A stretch of 64,000 nucleotides of DNA from Hyphomicrobiaceae bacterium (GTDB taxonomy: Bacteria; Pseudomonadota; Alphaproteobacteria; Rhizobiales; Hyphomicrobiaceae): assembly GCA_022842785.1 (NCBI GenBank), contig JALHOW010000004.1, positions 310,001 through 374,000 on the forward strand, given 5' to 3'. The notes beneath the pieces were generated by a model. The model was not told where the DNA came from and did no database searches. It worked only from the letters and a program-made list of their open reading frames with translations. The translations under genes and the position numbers were made by a program. This document shows positions 8,097 to 17,527 of the stretch, piece by piece. Position 1 is the stretch's first letter. The number at the start of each line of letters is the position of its first letter.

Positions 8097-8908
8097 CCCC
8101 GTTCAATTCGTTCCTCGACCGCTTCGGACGCTGGCTCGCGCGGCAGCTCGAAACCGAGACGCCGGCCGAAGCGCCGTACATCCCGACGGATCGGAACGCA
8201 CTCCGGCGCACGCTCAGGACAGGCGATGTGCTCCTGATCGCCGGCAGCAGCACCCTGTCGACTGCCATCAAATACCTGACCCACTCGACATGGTCCCATG
8301 CCGCACTCTATGTCGGCGACGTCCTCGATCAGCGAACCGACAATGGCGAGCCCCATGTGCTGATCGAGGTCACGGCGACCGACGGCTGCATTTCGCTTCC
8401 GCTCTCGAAGTACGAGCGCTTTCACACGCGCATCTGCCGTCCCGTGGGACTGACGGAAGCGGATCGCGAGGCGCTCGTCAGCTTCATGATCTCCCGGATC
8501 GGCGCGAAGTACGACATGCGCAATATTTTCGATCTCGCGCGCTACCTGTTGCCGACGCCGCCGATCCCATCCCGCTTCCGACGCCGCATGATCGCGTTCG
8601 GCTCCGGCGAGCCAACGAAGACCATCTGCTCGACGCTCATCGCCGAAGCCTTCGGGCGCATTGCCTATCCGATCCTGCCGCGCATTGAGCTGCTGAGGGA
8701 CGAGGCAGGCGGCGTGACACGTCATCGCCGTCGCGAGATCCTGCACATCCGCCACTACAGCCTCTACGCGCCGGCCGACTTCGACCTCTCGCCGTACTTC
8801 GAGATCGTGAAGCCCAACATTGCCGAAGGCTTCAACTACAAAGGATTGAAATGGGCGAGCGATACGCCCGAGCCCATAGAGATCACCAAGACGAACCGGA
8901 GCGCTTGA
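8093..8908 (+). CDS. YiiX-like permuted papain-fold (NlpC/P60 superfamily) protein
   Basis: A 271-residue protein when started at the ATG at 8093. The motif LIAGSSTLSTAIKYLTHSTWSH supplies the catalytic-type His, and TICSTLIAEAF supplies the Cys, in the His-before-Cys order of the permuted YiiX/G6R group. GDVLL before them is typical of these proteins. Members are amidases or peptidases, often of unclear substrate. There is no signal peptide. A longer GTG-start form from 8015 is possible, but its extra residues look noncoding. A mini-frame with a strong ribosome site overlaps the start. Confidence 0.75.
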   Translation: MTPFNSFLDRFGRWLARQLETETPAEAPYIPTDRNALRRTLRTGDVLLIAGSSTLSTAIKYLTHSTWSHAALYVGDVLDQRTDNGEPHVLIEVTATDGCISLPLSKYERFHTRICRPVGLTEADREALVSFMISRIGAKYDMRNIFDLARYLLPTPPIPSRFRRRMIAFGSGEPTKTICSTLIAEAFGRIAYPILPRIELLRDEAGGVTRHRRREILHIRHYSLYAPADFDLSPYFEIVKPNIAEGFNYKGLKWASDTPEPIEITKTNRSA

Positions 8909-8955
8909 AGCCGCCGCTCCGGATCATGCCGCACCGAACAAAGGGACAGCCGACA

Positions 8956-10188
8956 ATGACAACCACACCGCTGAACGCCGCCGAGAGTGATCCCGCAAAG
9001 CACGGCTGGATGACGGGCTTTCCGCCGTCGCCCGAGAAGGCAGTCACGTTCGCCGACAGTCGCTTCCGGAGCTTCCCTGAACTTCGCTGGGCATGGAGCA
9101 ACCTCCGTCAGCTCGTGCCGACCATCAATGTCTGGCGTGGCACCGGGCCGGCATCCGCGCTACCGCGCGACGAACAGGATCTCGGCAAGGTCAAGGCGAC
9201 GACCATGGACGGGCGCGCCATCACGTTCGACGAGGCGCTTGGCCTGACCTACGCGGACGGCATCGTCGTGCTTCATCGGGGCCGCATTGTCTTCGAGCGC
9301 TACTTCGGCGCACTCGAGCCGCACAAGCAGCATATTGCCATGTCGGTCACGAAGTCCTTCACCGGCACGCTAGCGGGAATGCTCGTCTCCGAAGGAAAGA
9401 TCGATCCCAAGGCGCCCGTCACTGAATACGTACCCGAGCTCGCAAAGAGCGCGTTCGGTGATGCAACAGTCCGGCAGGTCATGGATATGACCACGGGCCT
9501 CAAGTACACCGAGGTCTACACCGATCCGAACTCCGACATCTGGCCCATGCGCCGCGCGAACGGTATGGCACCGCCCGAGCCCGGCAAGCCGCCGATCTCA
9601 CTGCTCGAATACCTCACCACGCAGCAGAAGCAGGGCGAGCACGGTCAGGTGTTCGCCTACAAGACCATCAACACGGACGTTCTCGCCTGGATCATCCGCC
9701 GCACCTCGGGCCAGTCGCTCTCGGGGCTACTGTCGGAGCGGATCTGGCAGCCCATGGGTGCGGAAGAGGACGCGCACTACACCGTCGATCGCCTCGGCAT
9801 CGAGAGCGGCGGCGGCGGCCTCAATACGACCACGCGCGATCTGGCGCGCTTCGGCGAGGTCATGCGCAATCGTGGCCAGTTCAATGGACGCCAGATCGTT
9901 CCGGCGAGCGTCGTCGATGAAATCGCGAAGGGCGCCGATCCGAAGAAGTTCGCGCCCGCAGGATACGCGACACTACCGGGCTGGTCTTACGGCAATCAGT
10001 GGTGGGTCAGCCACGATCCTCACGGCGTGTACATGGCGCGCGGCATTCACGGCCAGTCGATCTACATCGATCCCAAGGCCGAAGTCGTGATCGCGCGCTA
10101 TGCCTCACACCATGCAGCCGGCAACGTGAACAACGATCCCGTCACGCTTCCTGCCTTTGCCGCTGTGTGCCGGGCGCTGATGGGATGA
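8956..10188 (+). CDS. serine hydrolase of the beta-lactamase / 6-aminohexanoate-dimer hydrolase family
   Basis: A 410-residue protein with the class C beta-lactamase fold signature. The nucleophile is S130 in MSVTKSF, with K133 as its partner, and YKTINTD supplies the Tyr motif. GGGLNTTTRDLARFGEVM and the late HGQSIYID segment are typical of NylB-like esterase/amidases. There is no clear signal peptide, so it is probably cytoplasmic. I chose the ATG at 8956, after AAGGGACAG. Its usual substrates in the family are esters or short amide oligomers; the real one here is unknown. Confidence 0.85.
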   Translation: MTTTPLNAAESDPAKHGWMTGFPPSPEKAVTFADSRFRSFPELRWAWSNLRQLVPTINVWRGTGPASALPRDEQDLGKVKATTMDGRAITFDEALGLTYADGIVVLHRGRIVFERYFGALEPHKQHIAMSVTKSFTGTLAGMLVSEGKIDPKAPVTEYVPELAKSAFGDATVRQVMDMTTGLKYTEVYTDPNSDIWPMRRANGMAPPEPGKPPISLLEYLTTQQKQGEHGQVFAYKTINTDVLAWIIRRTSGQSLSGLLSERIWQPMGAEEDAHYTVDRLGIESGGGGLNTTTRDLARFGEVMRNRGQFNGRQIVPASVVDEIAKGADPKKFAPAGYATLPGWSYGNQWWVSHDPHGVYMARGIHGQSIYIDPKAEVVIARYASHHAAGNVNNDPVTLPAFAAVCRALMG

Positions 10189-10270
10189 TGATCAGCGCTT
10201 GAGGAGCAGCCCGGCCGCGATCGCCAGTGCGAGGTCGATCGCGATGCCGGCCATAGGTGCAGCAGGGTTG

Positions 10271-11926
10271 CTATTTAACCAGCTGCGCCTCAAAGGTACC
10301 CGAACATCCGTCGGTATTGTGAAACCGTCCGCTACCAGCTTTCGTGGTGAACGTGCCGGTGTAAGTTACGGTCTCGCCACGCGTCTCCTGAAGGCGCGTC
10401 CATCGTCCCCTTCCTGAACTCACAATAGAACCTGTATGCTTCTGGTCCGAAGTAATAGCGCCTCGCGCGATCTTGACCTGATATCGACCGACGCCTCCGC
10501 TCTTTCTTCCCCTGCATTTTGGCGTAATCGTTAAGTGCCAGTTTATCTGCCATGTGCCATCGAAACTGGTGACAGCATCGGGAATTTTCTCGATCTTCGG
10601 AAGCGCAGCCATCTTCGCGGGCTCGCTCGCGCGCACGGCATCTCTCTTTGATGTCAGCGCGGCTTCGGCGGCTTTGGCCGCTTCCTCGGAGGCCTTGGCG
10701 GAGGCGACGCGCTGAGCTTCGGCTTTCTTGGCGGCGTTCTTTGCTTCCTCTGCCTCGCGCTGCGCCTGCTTCAAGGCCTCGTCGCGCGCCTGTGCCTCAG
10801 ACGCGCGCGCCGCCTCCACGCGCTTGATCTCATCGGCCTTCTTTGCATCTTGTGCTCGCTTCCTTTCCTGGGCAAGGGCGATCTCGCGCTTGCGGCGCTC
10901 TTCTTCGAGGCGTCGCACCTCTGCTGCTTTGCGCTCTTCCTCGCGGCGCTTTTCCGCTTCTACGCGCCTCGCCTGCTCGACCTGGCCTTGCTGATCGTAA
11001 TGCTTCACGAGTGCGTGGGCGATCAACGCAAACTCACCCTTAGGATATCGTTCGAGATAGGTCCCAAGAACGGCCGGATTGGTGCTGTCCTTGACCGACA
11101 ACCAGAATGTGAGCTCGATCTGCTGCTCCATGGTCGGCTGTGTCGGCTTCGGCGGCGTGAAGTAGACGCGCGCGGTCAACGCCGAATGCTCCCACGGAAC
11201 CTGCCTGCGCGAGGTCGCTTCCATCACATCATTTCTGACGTTGATCAGTATGGTCGGCAGATCCTGACCCGGCGATGCAATGTGCTTGAGCAGTGCAGCG
11301 GCATAAGGAGAGTTTCGGCCAGTGCCATCGAGAGCGACATTGCCCGGCTGCGTCGAAAAGCTGATGAGCGTGCCTTCTCCCGACTCGACGGGTGCGAGCC
11401 CGCGTCCAATGGTTGCCGATCGTGTACCCAAGGCGCGCGCAAGATTTCGCGCGAGCGGATTGTCGCGGCAGGCATCGAGAAACACGATATTGGTCGTCGC
11501 GCCGCGCTCCATAGCACGTTGAATGATATCCAGCCGGATCATCTCGAAATCGAGCGACACCGCGCTCTCGAGTTTCGCATCAACGGGGACGAGGTAGTTC
11601 GATCCGCCGACTTGCAAGCCGTGGCCTGCATAGAAAAATGTGGCGAGCTGCGCCCCGGCCAGCGCCACCGCAAAACTATGGATCGTCCGCTCCATGGCGG
11701 CCTTCGACAGGTCAGTGCCATGGAAGACCTCGAAGCCGAGCTCCTTGAGGGCGGCGCTGACGTCGGCTGCATCATTCTTCGGATTGGCGAGCGGGGACGT
11801 GTGGCGGTAGGCGGAATTGCCGATGACAAGAGCGACGCGCTTTTGTGCAAAGGCGCCGGATGACACCCCGAGCGTCAGGACAATGACTGCCAAGAACAAC
11901 TTAAAAAAAACCAGACCACGAGACAT
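10271..11926 (-). CDS. exported caspase-like (C14) protein with coiled coil
   Basis: A 551-residue protein with a signal peptide (cleavage after AFA, residue 27). The C14 caspase-like domain runs from about residue 28 to 255, with His102 in YAGHG and Cys153 in LDACRDNP forming the catalytic dyad. KRVALVIGNSAY and YLVPVDA are classic for bacterial caspase-like proteins. Residues 312-435 are a long Ala/Lys/Glu/Arg coiled coil. The last 105 residues form a separate, Cys-containing domain (SFDGTWQINW to CSGTFEAQLVK). The substrate is unknown. It is divergent from a patatin lipoprotein gene. Confidence 0.88.
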   Translation of the reverse strand: MSRGLVFFKLFLAVIVLTLGVSSGAFAQKRVALVIGNSAYRHTSPLANPKNDAADVSAALKELGFEVFHGTDLSKAAMERTIHSFAVALAGAQLATFFYAGHGLQVGGSNYLVPVDAKLESAVSLDFEMIRLDIIQRAMERGATTNIVFLDACRDNPLARNLARALGTRSATIGRGLAPVESGEGTLISFSTQPGNVALDGTGRNSPYAAALLKHIASPGQDLPTILINVRNDVMEATSRRQVPWEHSALTARVYFTPPKPTQPTMEQQIELTFWLSVKDSTNPAVLGTYLERYPKGEFALIAHALVKHYDQQGQVEQARRVEAEKRREEERKAAEVRRLEEERRKREIALAQERKRAQDAKKADEIKRVEAARASEAQARDEALKQAQREAEEAKNAAKKAEAQRVASAKASEEAAKAAEAALTSKRDAVRASEPAKMAALPKIEKIPDAVTSFDGTWQINWHLTITPKCRGRKSGGVGRYQVKIARGAITSDQKHTGSIVSSGRGRWTRLQETRGETVTYTGTFTTKAGSGRFHNTDGCSGTFEAQLVK

Positions 11927-12107
11927 GAAGCATCCCGCCCGTCCATCAAGTATGGGGCAATACTACCCGATGATCCTGATACGACAAGGCTCGTGCGGGT
12001 CGATCTCGGCCTGAGCACGCCCCACACCCCTGTGGCCGTGCAACCACGCTGTGGCACTTTGCGCTTCAATCGGTGGACAGGCTATGCCGCGAGGCGGCCG
12101 ATCGACT

Positions 12108-13373
12108 ATGCTGGCGGCGCCCTACCGGGGGCACGAGGATTACGCAGGGGGCGTAGGGTTGCGTAGTGCGGTTCTAGTTCGCTTCATTGTCGTCGCTCTG
12201 ATTGCTGTCGCAGCGGGCGCGTGCGCGCGCGCCGAGCGCCATGCCGTTCCTGCCGCCCTCGTGTCGCAGGCGCAAGTCCCCGTCACTGGCGCCATCCGCT
12301 TCTGGGGCGACGAAGTCCCGAAGGACATCATCACCTTCGTGCAGACCCACATGCCGAGCGTGCAGCGCATGGCGGCCGGCGCCAGTTCGGGGAATGGCCG
12401 CCCGCACGTCGAGTATCTCGCACTCTCGGGCGGCGCCGAGGACGGTGCGTTTGGAGCCGGTCTACTCACGGGCTGGTCGAAGCGCGGTGACCGCCCGCGC
12501 TTCGAGGTGGTGACGGGTGTCAGTGCCGGCGCGCTCATCGCGCCCTACGCCTATCTCGGCCCTGCTTACGACCGGCAGCTCGCGGAGCTGTGGAACAATT
12601 TCGACTCGAGCGCGGTTGCGACGCCGCAGGTGCTGGCGGGACTTCTCGGCGCGGATGCGCTCGCAGACTCGACGCCACTGCGCAATCTGATCGCAAGCCA
12701 CGTCGATCGCCGGATGCTCTCGGCAATCGCGCAGGAATACCGCAACGGTCGCCTGCTGCTGGTCGGCACGACCAATCTCGACGCCCAGCGCCAGATGATC
12801 TGGAACATGGGCGAGATTGCCGTCGCGGCTGAACGCGACAAAGAGGCTGCCGAACTCTTCCGGGATGTCCTCCTCGCCTCGGCCTCGCTACCCGGCATCT
12901 TCCCGCCCGTGCACGTCAAGGTGCGTGTCGGCGGCAAGGTCTATGAAGAGATGCACGTCGATGGCGGCCCCACGCGGCAGGTGTTCCTCGCGCCTGCGCA
13001 GTTTTCGCTAAAGACGTTCGACCGCCTCTATCCGAAGCCACCAATTCGCACGGTCTACGTCATCCGCAACGGCAAGATCGGGCCGGAATATGAGGCCGTG
13101 CAATCGAACGTTCTGGCGATCAGCGCGCGCTCGCTCTTCACGTTGACCAAGAACCAGGGCCTCGGCGACCTCAACGAGATTTACGCCATTACACGGCGCG
13201 ACAGCGCCGCCTTCCGGCTCGCGTCCATCCCGCAGAGCTTCACGGTCAAGAGCACCAAGTCCTTCGATCCGGTCTACATGAAGGCCCTGTTCGAGATCGG
13301 CTACCGCATCGGCCAGAGCGGCGATGGATGGGCCAACTCGCCGCCCGAGGCGAAGTTGCTGGCTCAGAGATAG
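12108..13373 (+). CDS. patatin-like phospholipase, probable lipoprotein
   Basis: A patatin-family acyl hydrolase of 421 residues from this ATG. The oxyanion loop is SGGAEDGAFGAG, the nucleophile is S139 in GVSAG, and the dyad Asp is in VDGGP near residue 285. Residues 20-39 form a hydrophobic segment ending AAGAC, a plausible lipobox, so the mature protein is likely tethered to a membrane. The start is uncertain: a TTG at 12159 follows a G-rich ribosome-like run and gives a neater signal peptide, and an ATG at 12084 is also in frame. It is divergent from the caspase-like gene. Confidence 0.85.
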   Translation: MLAAPYRGHEDYAGGVGLRSAVLVRFIVVALIAVAAGACARAERHAVPAALVSQAQVPVTGAIRFWGDEVPKDIITFVQTHMPSVQRMAAGASSGNGRPHVEYLALSGGAEDGAFGAGLLTGWSKRGDRPRFEVVTGVSAGALIAPYAYLGPAYDRQLAELWNNFDSSAVATPQVLAGLLGADALADSTPLRNLIASHVDRRMLSAIAQEYRNGRLLLVGTTNLDAQRQMIWNMGEIAVAAERDKEAAELFRDVLLASASLPGIFPPVHVKVRVGGKVYEEMHVDGGPTRQVFLAPAQFSLKTFDRLYPKPPIRTVYVIRNGKIGPEYEAVQSNVLAISARSLFTLTKNQGLGDLNEIYAITRRDSAAFRLASIPQSFTVKSTKSFDPVYMKALFEIGYRIGQSGDGWANSPPEAKLLAQR

Positions 13374-13389
13374 GCGTTGGCGGCGGCGC

Positions 13390-13881
13390 TTACTTCGCCA
13401 CCGCCTCCAGCATCGCCGTCAGCAGCGGATGTGCGATCGCGGTGGCGCGCTCGGTCGCCGGATTGGGATAGAGTACGTGCATGTAACGGGGATGCAGCGT
13501 CGCGATCTCTGTCGCCGCATCTTTCTTGTAAACGCCGATGTTTCCGCACGGCATCATCGCACTGATGTGCGCCCCGACAGGCCATAGTGCCTGCCCGACT
13601 TCGGGAATGCAGATCTTCACGAGCGTGATCTGGCCCTGCCTGATCTTGCTGTCGCCGAGGTACTGCCACTTCCTTTCTTGAGCATAAGCCTTGATGGCCG
13701 CCACGACGTCATCGGGCTCCTTGGCTGCCGCGGTGATGATGATCATGTCGCTCGGGGCCTGAGCGCCAGGAACCTGAGCCGCGGCCCGTTGGATTGGCCA
13801 TACCCCCGCCAGTAACCCCACGCCAAGGCAAGTCAATGCGGACATGAGGGCCAGTCGTCCACCAAAAGAGCGCAGCGTCAT
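13390..13881 (-). CDS. exported DUF302-like protein
   Basis: A 163-residue protein with a signal peptide ending near AAAQ at about residue 36. The body resembles the DUF302 fold: VVAAIKAYAQERKWQYLG is followed by KICIPEVGQALWPV and MMPCGNIGVYKKD, the usual order of the dimer-forming helix and the conserved MPC-type motif. DUF302 proteins have no firmly known function. It is the last gene of a minus-strand run with a cupin and a small Cys-rich exported protein, and it ends 16 bases from the convergent patatin gene. Confidence 0.7.
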   Translation of the reverse strand: MTLRSFGGRLALMSALTCLGVGLLAGVWPIQRAAAQVPGAQAPSDMIIITAAAKEPDDVVAAIKAYAQERKWQYLGDSKIRQGQITLVKICIPEVGQALWPVGAHISAMMPCGNIGVYKKDAATEIATLHPRYMHVLYPNPATERATAIAHPLLTAMLEAVAK

Positions 13882-13953
13882 CGTGGTTTCCTTTTTGAAA
13901 GATGAGCGGGCAAGACAGAAGAAGCGGGATTAGCGACACTCCGCTCGACCGCG

Positions 13954-14589
13954 TCACTCGAACTTGGCTGGCGAGGAGAACGGCCGCGTCGCATCGACGA
14001 CGAACATGACGAGCTGATCGAGATCCGTCGTGCCCGCACTGAAGACCTCCATGGCCATGTCGCCATTGTGCCCGTTCATGGTCTTGCCGGCGTCGGCGTG
14101 CATGACGCCGTGCGGCGTCTTCATCCCGAGCCGCCCCGTCAGCACATAGAAGGCTTCCGAACCGGGGTGCGAATGCACGGGTGTCTTGGATCCTGGCGGT
14201 CCGCTGGCATGATTGATGCGCAGGAGATACTCAGGCGCCGCGATGACCGGCACAGGACCGATTTCCGCGACTTTGCTCGCGCCGGAAGTCGCGCCGCCTT
14301 TGGCCCCGAGCGTGAACAGCCAGACCTTGCCGGAGACTTCAGCGGCCAGCACGGTATCGCCAGCAGCAGCTTTCGCCTGGGCATCCGCGAGCGAAGGCAA
14401 GGTCTCCACGCGCCAGTAAAGAGGTCCGGGCGGCAAGGTCTTGAGCTTCTTCTCGGCGACAGGCTTGATCGAGAGCGGCGGTACTGTCTGCGCACCGGTA
14501 GGCACGCTCACGAACATCACGCTCCACACGACGAGCATCGAAATGGCGCCCGCCAGCCATTTGCGCGTAGCGGTGATTGGCTTGGTCAT
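13954..14589 (-). CDS. exported cupin-domain protein
   Basis: A 211-residue protein with an N-terminal hydrophobic signal segment (WLAGAISMLVVWSVMFVSV). The cupin core includes HSHPGSEAFYVLTG, with the paired His and Glu of the metal-binding first motif, and a later HADAGKTMNGHNGD segment supplying a further His. The ribosome site AGGAGG is strong. Cupins of this kind bind metal and may be enzymes or sensors; the substrate cannot be named. The surrounding genes are also exported small proteins. Confidence 0.8.
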   Translation of the reverse strand: MTKPITATRKWLAGAISMLVVWSVMFVSVPTGAQTVPPLSIKPVAEKKLKTLPPGPLYWRVETLPSLADAQAKAAAGDTVLAAEVSGKVWLFTLGAKGGATSGASKVAEIGPVPVIAAPEYLLRINHASGPPGSKTPVHSHPGSEAFYVLTGRLGMKTPHGVMHADAGKTMNGHNGDMAMEVFSAGTTDLDQLVMFVVDATRPFSSPAKFE

Positions 14590-14649
14590 GCTGCTTCCTC
14601 CTATTCAGATTGGTCAGGGTTCAATCCGGCGGCACACACGCGCCCGCCC

Positions 14650-14949
14650 TCAAGATTGCGTGGGCAGGAACACGCAGCGGGGCTCAGGCCCTGCGCCGCT
14701 GTCGTAGACACAGAAGTGGGATTTGCCGTCGGGGCTGGGCTCGATCGGGAAACCCGGCGCGACGCGAACGAAGATGGCTCCGTGCGACAGGACGAGAGTG
14801 CCGTCCGCGAGGCGCCACGTGCGCTCAGCAGGGAAGCAATCCTGGTCGTGACAACATCGCTTGGGGTACCAGGAGTGCGCCTCTGCGCGGAAGGCGATCG
14901 CTGCGGTACCGAGCGCCAGGATGCTCAAGAACAACCATCGCCCGAGCAT
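14650..14949 (-). CDS. small exported Cys-rich protein
   Basis: A 99-residue protein starting at the ATG at 14949 after a near-perfect GGAGGATCA site. The signal peptide ends at AEA near residue 25. The mature part begins HSWYPKRCCHDQDCFP, with four of its five cysteines within ten residues, and includes HFCVYDSG towards the end. This N-terminal HSWYP-CC pattern recurs in small exported proteins of Hyphomicrobiales. Function is unknown; the clustered Cys and His could bind metal or form disulfides. Confidence 0.75.
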   Translation of the reverse strand: MLGRWLFLSILALGTAAIAFRAEAHSWYPKRCCHDQDCFPAERTWRLADGTLVLSHGAIFVRVAPGFPIEPSPDGKSHFCVYDSGAGPEPRCVFLPTQS

Positions 14950-15115
14950 TGATCCTCCAGGAGCATCCCGCGACGATCGGTTCGTCGAGGTCACCCCATG
15001 GAGGCCCTGCGTGGCTCCCCAAGTAACGAAAAAAGCCCGATGAACGGCCGAAGAAGTTCCAAAATTGGCCGCGCCGGGCTATATTCTGCCAATTGTCGAG
15101 GAGGAGCGGGCGCAG

Positions 15116-15565
15116 GTGGCAGGCTTCTTTGGACGTGCCTTATCAGTGTTTGTTCTGAGCCTTGGACTGCTGCTCGCGGCTGCGACGCGCAGTGGTGCCG
15201 GAGGTGGCGCCGAGCTTGCCATCGGGGGCTACGATCCGGTCGCCTACTTCACGGAGGGGAAGGCGACGCGCGGCTCACCGGACATCGAGCATGAGTGGGA
15301 CGAGCACCGCTATCGCTTCGCGCGCACCGAGCATCGCGAGCTCTTCAAGGCCGATCCCGTGCGCTACGCACCCCAGTTTGCCAACTACTGCGCCATCGCC
15401 CTCAGCCGCGGCGAAGTGGTCGAAGCAAACCCTGAGCACTGGGTGATCAGCAATAGCAGATTGTATATCTTCGGCGCCCCGGCCGGGGCTGGCGTTTTCC
15501 AGCGCGACATCACGGGGACTATCGACAAGGCCAACCTGCATCGGGGCCTTATCGACAAGCGCTAG
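15116..15565 (+). CDS. exported YHS-domain protein
   Basis: The body contains a YHS-like domain: AIGGYDPVAYFTEGKA, then HRYRFARTEHRELFKADP and RYAPQFANYCA, as in exported YHS proteins annotated near metal or redox genes. I chose the GTG at 15116 because GAGGAGGAG lies nine bases before it and the product then begins with a good signal peptide (AGFFGRALSVFVLSLGLLL). A TTG at 15065 would add 17 residues without a ribosome site. The length from GTG is 149 residues. YHS domains often bind metal; the ligand is not known. Confidence 0.8.
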   Translation: MAGFFGRALSVFVLSLGLLLAAATRSGAGGGAELAIGGYDPVAYFTEGKATRGSPDIEHEWDEHRYRFARTEHRELFKADPVRYAPQFANYCAIALSRGEVVEANPEHWVISNSRLYIFGAPAGAGVFQRDITGTIDKANLHRGLIDKR

Positions 15566-15577
15566 CAGGCGGTGACG

Positions 15578-17365
15578 CTAAAGCCCCGCCTTGCGGAAGC
15601 CCTCCCTGAGGTGCTCGAGATCGGCCGGCACGAGAAGCTTGCTGCCGAAGGCGCGCGGATCGAACGTCGGATCCTTGCTCATCAGCTCCCTCGCGGTTTG
15701 CAGAGCCTCTTCCGGACGCCCCAGCTGGGCGTAGGCGGCCGCCAGCACGGCGCGGGCGAAGTGTGCGCCATGGGCCTGCCGAAGGTTGTGCAGGGCCTGT
15801 TCGATGCAGGCGTCGTAGCGCCGCTTGAGGTAATAGGCCAGGCTCAGCGCAAAGGTGTCGATCGCATTCAACTCGGGATCAATGCGCTGCGCGAGTTCCA
15901 GCGCCGCAATCGCCGGATCCACCTGACCGAGCCACATCTGGATGTTGCCGCGCGCCGCGATCGCCTGCGCATCACTCGGATTAACAGCGAGCGCGCGATC
16001 CACCTCCGCCCTGGCCTGCTCGTAGCGATGGTGGAAGATGTGCATCCTGCCGAGAATGACGCGCGCACGAACGTCGGTGCTATCAAGCGCCAGGGCCTTG
16101 TTGGCCATCTCCTCGGCGCGCGCCAGAGACACTGTCGGCGATTGCGCCCAGCCCATGGAAACGTCGATGTAATAGGTCTCGGCGAGTGCGGCGTGGGCCG
16201 CTGCGTAGTTCGGATCAATCTCGATGGCGCGCCTGAGCAATGACCGCGCCTCGACATTGCCGGCGCGCGTCGGCCGCTGTAGTGCCGGCCGCGCGCGCAA
16301 TACGCTATCGTATGCTTCGAGGCTCGCGGTCGGCTTGGTGAGCGCACGATGCTGCTCGATTCCGGTAATGCGCATGGCCAGTGCACCGGCGATCCGCGTG
16401 ACCAACTTGCTCTGAAGGTCGAAGACATTCGCGAGCGCCTCATCGAAGCGCTCGGACCAGAGCACGCGCCCATCCGCGCCGACGAGCTGGGCGCTGAGGC
16501 GCACGCGCCCGTCGATTTGCTGCAAGCGCCCTTCGACGTGATAGCGAACACCGAGCGTGCGGGCGACCTCAGCCGGGGGAGCAGGTTTCTCCTTGTAGGG
16601 CAGCACGGCATTCCACGACATGACGGTCAGCGCCGAGAAGCGGCCGAGGGCATTGATCACGTCCTGCGTCAGTCCATCGGCGAAGTACTGTCGCGCGGGA
16701 GCACTGTCCTGATCGAGGAAGGGTAGGATTGCGATCGAAGGCTTGCCAGTGATCTCCGCCACTGCGCCCAGCCGCTCAGCGGAGGACTGTTGGCTGAACG
16801 ACGCAGGCTTATCGCGCTCGTAGATCCACAACGTCACCGCAATAGCGAGGAGCACCGACATCGCCAATATGAGAGCAGGCGCGGCGCGTACCTTGGAAAG
16901 AACCTGTCCAAGACGCGTGCCCGATGGAGACGCAGCCGGCACGCCGGGTTGCGACAACGCAGGAGCGGGTGAGCGCTCAGTCTCCGGTGTTGCGCTGATC
17001 GTCTCGGAATTGTTGGTCAGCAACCGCTCGCAATCAGCATCGAGCCGATAGCCGCGGCGCGGTACTGTCCTGACCATGCGCGCGCCGTCATCGCCGAGCG
17101 CTCGGCGCAATTCGCCGATGCTCTGCACGAGAACATCGTCTGTTACGGTTACATCCGGCCAGACCGCTTCGAAAATCTCGTCCTTGGAAATGAGCCGGCC
17201 AGGGTTCTCGGCGAGATGGCGCAAGACGGCAAAAGTCTTCGGCCTGAGCGCGATCTCGTTGCCGTCGTGGAGGAGGCGGCCAGCCTCGACGTCGAGAACA
17301 TAGCGTTCGATGCGGTAGAGCCGCGCCGTGCCCCGCAGTTCAGTATCGGCGTCCTGACGGATCAT
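15578..17365 (-). CDS. membrane-bound winged-helix regulator with TolB-like and TPR domains
   Basis: A 595-residue protein. The N-terminus is an OmpR-type winged helix (LRPKTFAVLRHL...SKDEIFEAVWPD...LVQSIGELRRALGD...VPRRGYRL), as in CadC-like regulators. One transmembrane helix lies at about residues 160-182. After it comes a TolB-N-like segment (SIAILPFLD...FADGLTQDVI) and several TPR repeats. DNA binding would be cytoplasmic and the TPR part periplasmic. GTG at 17374 is an alternative start three codons earlier. Targets are unknown. Confidence 0.85.
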   Translation of the reverse strand: MIRQDADTELRGTARLYRIERYVLDVEAGRLLHDGNEIALRPKTFAVLRHLAENPGRLISKDEIFEAVWPDVTVTDDVLVQSIGELRRALGDDGARMVRTVPRRGYRLDADCERLLTNNSETISATPETERSPAPALSQPGVPAASPSGTRLGQVLSKVRAAPALILAMSVLLAIAVTLWIYERDKPASFSQQSSAERLGAVAEITGKPSIAILPFLDQDSAPARQYFADGLTQDVINALGRFSALTVMSWNAVLPYKEKPAPPAEVARTLGVRYHVEGRLQQIDGRVRLSAQLVGADGRVLWSERFDEALANVFDLQSKLVTRIAGALAMRITGIEQHRALTKPTASLEAYDSVLRARPALQRPTRAGNVEARSLLRRAIEIDPNYAAAHAALAETYYIDVSMGWAQSPTVSLARAEEMANKALALDSTDVRARVILGRMHIFHHRYEQARAEVDRALAVNPSDAQAIAARGNIQMWLGQVDPAIAALELAQRIDPELNAIDTFALSLAYYLKRRYDACIEQALHNLRQAHGAHFARAVLAAAYAQLGRPEEALQTARELMSKDPTFDPRAFGSKLLVPADLEHLREGFRKAGL

Positions 17366-17527
17366 GGCGCACACAATCGGACTGCGGATCTGGGCCGTCC
17401 ATATCCACGAGCGCCCACACTATCCGCTGCGGGCGCCGCCCTACAAGAGTGCGGTGGGCCTCGACTTGCGCAGCCGTGACGGTGGCGGAGAGATAGCCCT
17501 GCGGGCCTGCCCTCGCGCAGTCGCCTT

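Noticed and set aside
10192-10254. A 20-residue hydrophobic frame (MAGIAIDLALAIAAGLLLKR) on the minus strand after the caspase-like gene
   Set aside because: It has no ribosome site and is too short to judge; it may be a membrane-peptide gene or a gene remnant, but nothing else supports it.
10271-13373. Reading the caspase-like and patatin-like pair as an anti-phage abortive-infection system
   Set aside because: Both proteins carry export signals, and no sensor, nucleotide cyclase or other defence gene is nearby.
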